Assembly (NCBI GenBank): GCA_002344785.1
Contig: DDUL01000015.1
Location: 1 to 21,203 of the forward strand
Length of the DNA: 21,203 bases
Source of the DNA: Bdellovibrionaceae bacterium UBA2339
GTDB taxonomy: Bacteria > Bdellovibrionota > Bdellovibrionia > Bdellovibrionales > JAMPXM01
Direction: 5' to 3'
The notes under the pieces are model-generated. The model did no database searches. It saw only the letters and a list, made by a program, of their open reading frames with translations, and was not told where the DNA came from. Positions 15,343 to 21,203 of this stretch are shown piece by piece (the stretch's first letter is position 1; every line of letters begins with the position of its first letter). Both the position numbers and the translations under genes were made by a program.

Positions 15343-16515
15343 TCAGCCAAAGCGCCGAGCGGAGAGCCAGTCCGGAACCGAGCGTCCGAAGACGGCGTCG
15401 ATCAGGCATTTGGTGGTGTGAAAGCTCAAACCAATTCCATGTGCCGTGTATCCGCCCGCAAAGAAGACTTGGTTGTCGTCAGGAAGCGCTCCGACCATGG
15501 GTTCTCCATCGCGCGCAAAACCCATCACGCCAGACCATCGATGCGTGACCTTGGCGTCTTTGAATTGCGGCAAATGCGATACCACGAATTCGTACAAGGC
15601 GTTTTGAATGGGCTCGGTCGTGTGATCCGAGTAGCCGACTTCGGTTTCCTTTTCGACTTGGCGGAATCCGCCAATCAACAGTTCGCCGCTGGGAATTTGT
15701 CGGAAGTAATCGAGATAGAAGTTCGCGTAGCAGGGAGCATCCATGAAGCGAGGCACCGCCTCCATCATGAGACACTGACCGCGAGTCGCATAAATCTTGT
15801 CCTTGAACCAGGGGTGCAGGCGCGCCGAGTAACCGTTGAGGTTCATGAGAATCATTGCGGCTTCGAAGTCACCTTGATCTGTTTTGAGAATGCGGGTCCC
15901 TTCGCTCGTGGACTCGATCGCATAGGCTTCGGTGCCTTCAAACAGGTCCGCACCGGCCCGCTCATGCAGTCGGTGCACGAGCGCGACAGGATTGACGCTG
16001 GCATCATCGAGATACTTGATGCCGCCGACAAAGCCGCGGGCGCCGACGCGCGAAGGGATGTCTTTCTCTTCGATGATCTCGGTGCGAATCTTCAAAGACG
16101 ACATGATTTCAGAAACTTTTTTGAGCTCAGCGAACTCCGTCGGCTGAGCCGCAAGCGAATAGGCTCCGTTTTGCTCAAAGCCCAGCGGCGCACCTTGGTC
16201 CTGAATGATCTCTTCTTTGAGCAGGCGCAGATTTTCTTGCGCGAATCGCCAGATGGCCGTTGCGGTTTCAAGTCCGTGCTTGGTGATCATGCGATTGAAG
16301 TGCTCAACGGATCCGCCCGTGATGAAGCCGGCGTTTCGGCCGCTGGCGCCGAAGGCCAAGCGCGACTTTTCCACGACGGCCACCTTCAAGCTTGGATCTT
16401 CTTTTTTAAGCCAATAAGCCGTCGAGAGTCCGGAGATTCCACCGCCGACGATAATGGCGTCATAAGTGCGGCGATTTTGCGGGGAACTTCGATCTAACCA
16501 GTAAGAAGTGCTCAT
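15343..16515 (-). CDS. FAD-dependent amine/amino-acid oxidoreductase (DAO family)
   Basis: 390 residues. The N-terminal YWLDRSS is followed by an FAD Rossmann motif IIVGGGISGLSTAYWL (21-36), Glu49 at the ribose-binding position, and AFGASGRNAGFITGG, the DAO-family FAD contact. The C-terminal half has WSGVMGFARDGEPMVGALP and GGYTAHGIGLSF, also family signatures. The nearest named relatives are gamma-glutamylputrescine oxidase (PuuB/OrdL) and D-amino-acid or glycine oxidases; the substrate cannot be fixed. There is no signal peptide, so it is cytoplasmic. It starts 7 bases after the GNAT stop codon; AGGA overlapping that stop is its likely ribosome binding site. This suggests acetylation and oxidation of a shared amine, but that is inference. 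Confidence 0.88.
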   Translation of the reverse strand: MSTSYWLDRSSPQNRRTYDAIIVGGGISGLSTAYWLKKEDPSLKVAVVEKSRLAFGASGRNAGFITGGSVEHFNRMITKHGLETATAIWRFAQENLRLLKEEIIQDQGAPLGFEQNGAYSLAAQPTEFAELKKVSEIMSSLKIRTEIIEEKDIPSRVGARGFVGGIKYLDDASVNPVALVHRLHERAGADLFEGTEAYAIESTSEGTRILKTDQGDFEAAMILMNLNGYSARLHPWFKDKIYATRGQCLMMEAVPRFMDAPCYANFYLDYFRQIPSGELLIGGFRQVEKETEVGYSDHTTEPIQNALYEFVVSHLPQFKDAKVTHRWSGVMGFARDGEPMVGALPDDNQVFFAGGYTAHGIGLSFHTTKCLIDAVFGRSVPDWLSARRFG

Positions 16516-16522
16516 GTGAAAT

Positions 16523-17128
16523 CTAGTCCTTCAAGTCTTGAGTGGGGATCGTTAAGTCCAAATACATCTCTTGAGCGGTGCAGAGGCAAGGAGGTTTCAA
16601 GCAGCGCGTGCAATTGTAGTCCACATCGCGCCAATACTCCGGGTACTCGGTGATCTTTTGGAAGCCGAGCTTTTGCAGATAGCGCGTGGACGAGTTATCC
16701 GGGCTCTCTTTCCACGAGTGAGTCACGATTCCTAGCGTCGATGTCTTTTGCCGCAAGAGCTGGATGGCTGCACGTGAGAGCCTTCCGCCCCAACCTTGGC
16801 CGCGCAATTCGTCGGCTAAAAACAATGACTGAAAGTAAGCCGTTCGTTGCAGTGGATGCGGCCAAGCCGCGGGACTCAAGCCTTTGCCTTTGCCATGATT
16901 CCATTGCCCGGGCGGGTAGGTGAGACGCGCGCCCACAATTTTTTCGAGTTGGCCTGTGGCCTCGTCCGGTCGAACCAGTACTAGCGTGAAGACTTCTCCG
17001 TTGAGCGTCGATCGCCGAAGCACTTCACGGACCTCATCCAGCGAATAGTAACCTTCGCCGATCGCTTGATCCGTGAAGCGCCGAAGGGCCTCGAGGTCCT
17101 CAGCGCGAAGTGCCCGAATTTGATACAT
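16523..17128 (-). CDS. GNAT-family N-acetyltransferase with C-terminal Cys cluster
   Basis: 201 residues. Motif A of the GNAT fold, the acetyl-CoA pyrophosphate loop, is visible as ADELRGQGWGGRLSRAAI (R109-G115), followed by the KLGFQKITEY strand-helix near 153-162. The C-terminus carries C173-x2-C176-x4-C181-x-C183 (YNCTRCLKPPCLC), which is unusual for GNAT enzymes and looks like a zinc or other metal site. The acceptor substrate is unknown. It is the first gene of the series GNAT, FAD oxidase, P-type ATPase. AGGGA about eleven bases upstream supports ATG 17128. The promoter should lie in the 210-base gap shared with the divergent lipoprotein gene. Confidence 0.82.
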   Translation of the reverse strand: MYQIRALRAEDLEALRRFTDQAIGEGYYSLDEVREVLRRSTLNGEVFTLVLVRPDEATGQLEKIVGARLTYPPGQWNHGKGKGLSPAAWPHPLQRTAYFQSLFLADELRGQGWGGRLSRAAIQLLRQKTSTLGIVTHSWKESPDNSSTRYLQKLGFQKITEYPEYWRDVDYNCTRCLKPPCLCTAQEMYLDLTIPTQDLKD

Positions 17129-17338
17129 ACGGCATCAATCCCTAGCTCGCGGCCCGTCGTCAAGCGACAGCGTGACCGCCGAAGCCTAAAAAGCGGGGAA
17201 AATGTCTCAGAAGCGAACAACCCGAGGTCGCAGCGAAGGAAACTTGAGCGTTTTGCAGGAATTTGGGTGAGCATGAAGAGGGGCGAACGCAACATGTCGC
17301 GGCGCCAAGCGTGGGAGCATAATCCCTTGGGGGGCAGC

Positions 17339-17995
17339 ATGGAACTCATCAAAAGGTTTCGCAGACCGCATTTCATCACGGCATTGGTTTTGGTGTTGCT
17401 CGTCATGGGCTATCAGAACTGCTCCAACACAGCCAACATGAACTTTAGTAGTACCGGCCAGCAAAAGGGCGACGGCATTGAGACGATTCTCGCCGACGAG
17501 AATGTGCTGCCTGAGGATCAACCGACACCGCCACCTTCACAGGACGATGAAGAGTCGGATGACTCCGACATGCCACCCAGCACGGATGATCCGCCCGAGC
17601 AAGAAGACGAATACTACGTGGCCGAGTGTAATCGACTGGACCGCAATATTCGCTCCGCCGTGGCGCTGGCCGACGGCTCGGATCTTCGCGATGTGACAGG
17701 CAACTTCGCCTACAAAGCGAAGAACGTCGGTCAAATCGTCAACGTTAAGGGCAAGATCAGTGTGATCGCCTCGGCGGCCAACGCCAAGATCGCCGCGGTG
17801 GACGCGTCGATTGGCAATATTCTTCTCTGCGGATTTGATGTCGCCAAGATTCAGAATTACTCGCGCGGTAACATGATTGTGGTGAATGGTGACGTGGGTG
17901 ACATCGATGGCTTCACAGGCCAGTTGCGAGTCATCGGTGGGCGCGTGACGGGATCTGTGAAGAACGCCAGCGGCACCATCAAAGAGTCACCCTGA
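17339..17995 (+). CDS. Putative lipoprotein, acidic Pro-rich linker and beta-rich C-terminus
   Basis: 218 residues of no family I can name. Basic start MELIKRFRRP, then a hydrophobic stretch ending LVMGYQNCSN; Cys28 would be lipidated, although Gln-Asn before Cys is not the standard lipobox. I recall similar QNC endings in Bdellovibrio lipoprotein signals. Residues about 57-93 are an acidic, Pro/Ser/Asp-rich linker (PPSQDDEESDDSDMPPS). The last 120 residues have short Val/Ile/Gly/Asn repeats (NVGQIVNVKGKI, RGNMIVVNGDVGDIDG, LRVIGGRVTG) like the rungs of a small beta-solenoid. An envelope-anchored surface protein is plausible. An in-frame ATG at 17273 exists but lacks a good ribosome site. The gene is followed by a strong bidirectional terminator. 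Confidence 0.72.
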   Translation: MELIKRFRRPHFITALVLVLLVMGYQNCSNTANMNFSSTGQQKGDGIETILADENVLPEDQPTPPPSQDDEESDDSDMPPSTDDPPEQEDEYYVAECNRLDRNIRSAVALADGSDLRDVTGNFAYKAKNVGQIVNVKGKISVIASAANAKIAAVDASIGNILLCGFDVAKIQNYSRGNMIVVNGDVGDIDGFTGQLRVIGGRVTGSVKNASGTIKESP

Positions 17996-18045
17996 GGTTC
18001 CCAAGTTTCCAAACTTTGCCTCTTAACTTTGGTAAATGAAGGATG

Positions 18046-18093
18046 AAAAAAAACGCCCGACTCTCTTTAAGGAGATCGGGCGTTTTGTTTTTT
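18046..18093. terminator. Bidirectional intrinsic terminator between convergent genes
   Basis: AAAACGCCCGA (18050-18060) pairs with TCGGGCGTTTT (18076-18086), and part of the loop (18062-18075) can extend the stem. Rightward it runs into TTTTGTTTTTT, and leftward into seven T (complement of 18046-18052). It serves the lipoprotein gene ending at 17995 and the opposite exported-protein gene ending at 18148. Confidence 0.9.
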
Positions 18094-18147
18094 GCCGATC
18101 AGTGTGATCACGCACACTGAGTTGAGCCAGGAGCTTCAGCGGTGAGC

Positions 18148-19194
18148 TTATCGACCGCCTTCAACCACGATTCGACCCTTTGTTCCCCACATGACAGCGG
18201 ACGAAGCCTCAATCACGATGCGTTGGATGAAGCGATCTTGATCGCGAGCGCCTCGGCGATGAGTGCCATCGAAGTCGAAGTAGACTTCGCGGTTTTCGCG
18301 AAGCTCAACATTCATCACTTCTGTGTACTCTCCGTTGCCAAAATAAATTCGCGCGCGGTGGATCGTCACGGCATCGTCTTTGGCGATCAGCTTGACGCCA
18401 TCAAAGCGTCCCTGATGAACGCCAACTTGAATTTCACGCACGTCCACGCGGCCTCGGCTCAATAGCCCCGTGTCACCTAAAGGTGAGAAGTTGAGCTGAC
18501 GAGGACGCTGCGGGCCTGTGCCGGGGCCACCGTGACCGGGAGGAAAGCCGGGGCCACCATGACCAGGAGGAGGCGGCATCGGCGGCTGACGCATCATCAA
18601 GAAGCCTTCCACACGCACGTTGGCCGGTTGATCCCAGCGGCCGGGTCGGTGTCCACCGGGGCCACGGAAGTCGGGTGTGTCGATCCCGTAGACTGTGAGT
18701 CGTTCAATGCAACGACCACCGCGGAAGCCGGGCTGATCATCGTCGACTTCCAGCCAATTGGAATACTGGCCAGCACGAAGCTGAATGCCTTGCGGTCCCG
18801 GAGGCGGTCCACGACGGCCAGGGCGGAAGGGGTGAACAGCCGGTTGTGGTTCGTTGAGATCAATCCACTCGAAGCGTTGTCCACCTGGTCCAGCTTGTCG
18901 GTACTCCACATACGCACGCGTCAGCCACACGCTGTCGTTGGGCGCTTGAAAGCGCACATGCGTGAGGTTGCAACGAATGTGAGGATTGCGCGCGATCTCA
19001 AGCGTGTACATGCTTTCGCCGCGTCCGCCGTTACCGATTTGGATGTATCCCAAATCCAGCGTTTGCCCTTGGCGAGTTCGCTCGATGTCGCGATCCCAGC
19101 GGCGAGGGCGAGCACTCGATTCGAGTGCGGAGCCGAGCAAGAGCGCGAGGCCCAAGGCGGCAGTGAGGGACTTGTTCCACTTTGACATTTGCAT
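18148..19194 (-). CDS. Exported protein with DUF2541-like C-terminal domain
   Basis: 348 residues. A signal peptide (cleavage near SSA, about 26-28) precedes an N-terminal beta-rich domain (about 45-175), a Pro/Gly/Met linker with tandem GHGGPG units (about 178-232), and a C-terminal domain (about 235-345). The latter matches the pattern of DUF2541-like beta-sandwich domains: LGDTGLL, IQVGVHQGRFDGVKLIA, ARIYFGNGEYTEV and DRFIQRIVIE. The N-terminal domain shows a looser version of the same pattern (LTRAYVEY, CIERLTVYG) and may be a diverged duplicate. AAGGAG ahead of ATG 19194 fixes the start; the frame opens further upstream to 19278. It is probably periplasmic or secreted, with unknown function. 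It shares a terminator with the convergent lipoprotein gene. Confidence 0.78.
   Translation of the reverse strand: MQMSKWNKSLTAALGLALLLGSALESSARPRRWDRDIERTRQGQTLDLGYIQIGNGGRGESMYTLEIARNPHIRCNLTHVRFQAPNDSVWLTRAYVEYRQAGPGGQRFEWIDLNEPQPAVHPFRPGRRGPPPGPQGIQLRAGQYSNWLEVDDDQPGFRGGRCIERLTVYGIDTPDFRGPGGHRPGRWDQPANVRVEGFLMMRQPPMPPPPGHGGPGFPPGHGGPGTGPQRPRQLNFSPLGDTGLLSRGRVDVREIQVGVHQGRFDGVKLIAKDDAVTIHRARIYFGNGEYTEVMNVELRENREVYFDFDGTHRRGARDQDRFIQRIVIEASSAVMWGTKGRIVVEGGR
18520..18564 (-). repeat. Tandem repeat in the Pro/Gly linker
   Basis: Two near-identical units of about 24-27 bases encode GHGGPGFPP and GHGGPGTGP at residues 211-226 of the exported protein. They form a flexible linker and are a possible source of length variation. 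Confidence 0.6.
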
Positions 19195-19200
19195 TTCAAA

Positions 19201-19209
19201 ACTCCTTTT
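19201..19209 (-). promoter_or_regulatory. Ribosome binding site fixing the exported-protein start
   Basis: On the minus strand AAAAGGAGT precedes ATG 19194 by about seven bases. It favours this start over the in-frame ATG at 19278. Confidence 0.7.
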
Positions 19210-19602
19210 CGCGTTCGCCCATGAGCTTCTCGAGCTATTGCGGCGAAGGCTTGTGGTGACAATACGATCTCTATTCATGGTCCGTGCAAGTTTCAGGGTG
19301 AGGCGGGAGCAAGCCCCGTGCTCAGCGGATCGGGTAGGAATCTCCCAGAAAATTTTTGACGGAATGTGTTCGAGTTGTTCAGCTTTCAGCGCCGAAGAAG
19401 GCTACTCGCGCGTGGATTCGACATGAGGTCTGATCTCGTCCACTTTTCGCCGATTCGCTGCATGCTCTGGAGATTCGCCTTGGCGTGTAGGTGTTTCAGC
19501 GAAATGGGTAAAAAGCTCGCTTGGGTGCCAAGCGGGACACGGGACTGGGGTCATTGTGATCCCCGGCTTTATCAGCCTGGGCGAGGCTTGCGTCGAAGCT
19601 GA
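19210..19602. other. Gene-free stretch between the exported-protein gene and the aquaporin gene
   Basis: About 400 bases without a convincing gene. It should hold the promoter of the leftward exported-protein gene and the terminator of the leftward arsC-aquaporin pair. A 78-codon plus-strand frame (19366-19602) has basic, unstructured content and no ribosome binding site, so I do not call it. I see no RNA gene or repeat here. Confidence 0.5.
19510..19534 (-). terminator. Likely intrinsic terminator of the arsC-aquaporin pair
   Basis: On the minus strand CGCTTGG-CAC-CCAAGCG forms a perfect 7-bp stem (19528-19534 with 19518-19524) followed three bases later by five T (19514-19510). It lies about 70 bases after the aquaporin stop. 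Confidence 0.65.
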
Positions 19603-20325
19603 TCACTTCAAACTTTGTGAGCTTTCGTCTGATCTGGATTGGGGCGCGGCTCTCAGCCACTTGAGAACACCGAGGACGATGAGAAGTCCGCTCAATTGAG
19701 CGAAACAAAATCCAGCGACATCTGATCCAGCGATCCCCGTGAAGCTCTCGGTGAAACTTCGCGCCAAGGTCACCGCGGGATTGGCAAACGAAGTTGAAGC
19801 CGTGAACCAATAAGCGGCGGTGATCCAAAGTGCGATATTGCCGGCTTGTGCGGCGAGAGACTTCGATGCATTGAGAGTAATGACGGCCAGCAATCCGGCA
19901 CTCGCAACGCACTCTGAAATCCACAGGCCTGGGCTGGATCTGGATCGCGATGAGGCCTCAAGCCAAGGACGCGCGAACATCAAGTGCGTGATCGCCACAC
20001 CCGACACAGCTCCGGAAAACTGAGCCATCAAATTGCCGAAGAATCGGCGAAGTGTGATTTGCTTGTTCCAAAGTGCGAGCGCACTGACGAGCGGGTTAAA
20101 GTGCGCTCCCGAAATCGGCGCGAGACTTTGGATCAACACGAAGAGGCCAGCGCCTGTGGCCATCGAATTGGCCAAAAGCTTGAGGCCGTTCTGAAGTCCC
20201 GTCACTACTTCGGAAGTCGCAGTGAAAAGCTGATCGGCCATGAGGCCCGAGCCCACAACGATCATCAGCAGCGCAGCTGTACCCAGGAACTCAGCGACGA
20301 GGGCTCGCTGGAAATCACGACTCAT
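19603..20325 (-). CDS. AqpS-like aquaporin (MIP family), likely arsenite channel
   Basis: 240 residues with six hydrophobic spans and the two half-helix motifs of the MIP family. The first is altered, GAHFNPL (N77-P78-L79) in place of NPA; the second is intact, FANPAV (N182-P183-A184). The residue after the second NPA, normally the Arg of the aromatic/arginine selectivity filter, is Val185, which widens and neutralises the pore. This type is known next to arsC; in Sinorhizobium AqpS lets arsenite produced by ArsC flow out down its gradient in place of ArsB. Here ATG 20325 overlaps the last 11 bases of arsC, so the two are coupled. Longer in-frame starts lie deeper in arsC. Membrane channel is certain; arsenite as substrate is inferred from context. 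Confidence 0.87.
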   Translation of the reverse strand: MSRDFQRALVAEFLGTAALLMIVVGSGLMADQLFTATSEVVTGLQNGLKLLANSMATGAGLFVLIQSLAPISGAHFNPLVSALALWNKQITLRRFFGNLMAQFSGAVSGVAITHLMFARPWLEASSRSRSSPGLWISECVASAGLLAVITLNASKSLAAQAGNIALWITAAYWFTASTSFANPAVTLARSFTESFTGIAGSDVAGFCFAQLSGLLIVLGVLKWLRAAPQSRSDESSQSLK

Positions 20326-20776
20326 GCGGAGTCTCGACGGCTTCATTGAACGCAATCAGTTTGCTGCGGATCGCATCGCGTGTTTCACGAAAGCGCTGAA
20401 GCAAAACCTCGTCAGTGAGTTGGGTGTTGGGTGAAGGCGCAGGATCTGGAAATGGCCAATGCAGGCGCTGGGCTTGCGGCGCATAGATCGTCGGGCAGAC
20501 TTCGTCCGCACAAAGCGTGATGATGTGCGTGAGCTGATCTTTGACCTTTGGTCCGAGATCTCTCACAGACTTTGAGTATTGGCCCGCGATGTCGATGCCG
20601 ATCTCCCGCAGCGCTTGCACGGCAAACGGGTTCACGCTCTTCGGTGCCGAGCCCGCGCTCCAGACTTGGGCGTCGGGCCAAAGCTGGCGCGCCAGTCCTT
20701 CGGCCATTTGGCTGCGCGCCGAATTCGCGACACACATAAACAACACACGTCGTTGATCTCTCGGAAGTGTCTTCAT
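20315..20776 (-). CDS. arsC: Arsenate reductase ArsC, thioredoxin-coupled (low-MW phosphatase fold)
   Basis: 153 residues. The phosphatase-type anion loop CVANSAR (C15 to R21, followed by S22) starts after a short N-terminus. Two further Cys, C89 and C94 in LCADEVCP, correspond to the redox pair that completes the three-Cys relay of thioredoxin-linked ArsC; four residues separate them, where the S. aureus enzyme has six, as I recall. WPFPDPAPSP carries the catalytic Asp of the fold. The enzyme reduces arsenate to arsenite in the cytoplasm. Its last 11 bases overlap the aquaporin gene, giving a reduce-and-release pair. No ArsR regulator or ArsB/Acr3 pump is present nearby. A related protein-tyrosine phosphatase is excluded by the extra Cys pair. 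Confidence 0.9.
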   Translation of the reverse strand: MKTLPRDQRRVLFMCVANSARSQMAEGLARQLWPDAQVWSAGSAPKSVNPFAVQALREIGIDIAGQYSKSVRDLGPKVKDQLTHIITLCADEVCPTIYAPQAQRLHWPFPDPAPSPNTQLTDEVLLQRFRETRDAIRSKLIAFNEAVETPHES

Positions 20777-20862
20777 GAGGCCGAAGGTCAGCGCAAGTGA
20801 GTTCTCATCTCAAGTCAGGTTTTTGTCGGGATCCGTGAGTCTTTCGCTAGATTGACCACAGT

Positions 20863-21203
20863 CTACTTCGAGGACTTCTTTTTGCCAGCCACGGCATCGA
20901 CTCCTTTCCAGGGATCGCCGGGCATGAGTGAAACGAGATTTTTTTCCAGATCGACAAAGGCGGAGGCATGGTCGAAGGCTTGAGCGCCGATCGGCAGAAG
21001 TGCCGACATGTCTGCCAGAAAGTCAGGATCTTACTTCTTCTCGTTCAACTGCATTTCGAATTCCGCACGCGAGGTGCGATGGCCGCCGTATCTCATGTAT
21101 TCGAGAAAGGATTTGACGACGTTGTCATGCGATAATGACGGGAACTTACGAAACACGCAGGCAAAATCAAAGAGGTCGCGACCTTTTTTTCGTTGATGTA
21201 AGG
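20863..21203 (-). pseudogene. AbiEii/AbiGii-family nucleotidyltransferase, C-terminal part, broken by in-frame TAA
   Basis: Read leftward from the window edge, the frame gives LHQRKKGRDLFDFACVF (the conserved GRDLFD motif of the AbiEii/MenA-type nucleotidyltransferases), SFLEYMRYGGHRTSR and FEMQLNEKK, then TAA at 21033-21031. In the same frame it continues DPDFLADMSALLPIG... NLVSLMPGDPWK to TAG at 20865-20863, which is how family members usually end. So one stop codon interrupts an otherwise intact C-terminus; a single base change of a sense codon would explain it. AbiEii proteins are toxins of type IV toxin-antitoxin and phage-abortive systems. The start and any antitoxin gene lie outside the window. 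It could be a pseudogene, a protein shortened by 55 residues that still works, or a sequencing error. Confidence 0.75.

Noticed and set aside
15283..16497. 404-codon open frame on the plus strand
   Set aside because: It lies opposite the FAD oxidoreductase gene, has no family signature, and arises from the codon bias of the real gene.
18532..19185. 217-codon open frame on the plus strand
   Set aside because: It is antisense to the exported DUF2541-like gene, which has a signal peptide and a good ribosome binding site.
21031..21033. Programmed readthrough or recoding at the AbiEii stop
   Set aside because: The codon is TAA, which is not used for selenocysteine or pyrrolysine, and no slippery or stem-loop signal is evident; a point mutation is simpler.

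Overview
This 21.2 kb chromosomal window comes from a moderately G+C-rich Gram-negative bacterium. A deltaproteobacterium-like predatory or soil lineage of the Bdellovibrionota fits best. That placement is an inference from the style of the HNH endonuclease at the left edge, a degenerate-receiver/PilZ protein, several small exported proteins, and a lipoprotein signal ending in Gln-Asn-Cys. There is no rRNA, tRNA, CRISPR array, insertion sequence or prophage that I can support. Most of the window is housekeeping and envelope physiology. Accessory material sits at the two edges: a cut-off HNH nuclease on the left and a broken AbiEii-type nucleotidyltransferase on the right.

Layout from left to right. 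1-660: 3' part of an HNH endonuclease (+). 736-3680 (-): an NTF2/SnoaL-like protein translationally coupled to the helicase HrpB, ending at an intrinsic terminator (704-727). 3941-4705 (+): a Cys-rich lipoprotein with a terminator at 4820-4849. 5137-5817 (+): a pseudo-receiver + PilZ protein behind a long structured leader. 5847-6542 (-): an exported His-rich metal-binding protein, divergent from a small exported protein (6759-7103, +). 7134-9454 (-): a two-gene OpuC/ProU-type osmoprotectant ABC importer whose binding protein and permease are one polypeptide, with the binding domain first. 9672-12550 (+): a ScsB/DsbD-like membrane thiol reductase followed by an exported peroxiredoxin-like protein. 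12552-17128 (-): GNAT acetyltransferase, FAD amine/amino-acid oxidase and P-type cation ATPase in close series. 17339-17995 (+): an acidic, Pro-rich lipoprotein, ending in a bidirectional terminator shared with the convergent gene 18148-19194 (-), an exported protein with a DUF2541-like domain. 19603-20776 (-): arsenate reductase ArsC overlapping an AqpS-like aquaporin, which together make a plausible arsenic detoxification pair. 20863-21203 (-): the C-terminal end of an AbiEii/AbiGii-family protein interrupted by an in-frame TAA.

How the genes fit together. Several units deal with envelope stress and metals or small ions: the His-rich metal chelator, OpuC osmoprotectant import, periplasmic thiol reduction coupled to a peroxiredoxin, a type II cation pump, and ArsC/AqpS. 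They are separate transcription units, so a common regulon is not shown. The observations I rate highest are the stop-interrupted AbiEii remnant, the arsC-aquaporin overlap with substituted channel-filter positions, the binding-domain-first importer fusion, the ScsB-peroxiredoxin pair, the Cys-cluster GNAT/oxidase/ATPase series, and the 13-bp inverted repeat in the PilZ-gene leader. I do not see a clearly undescribed multi-gene system.
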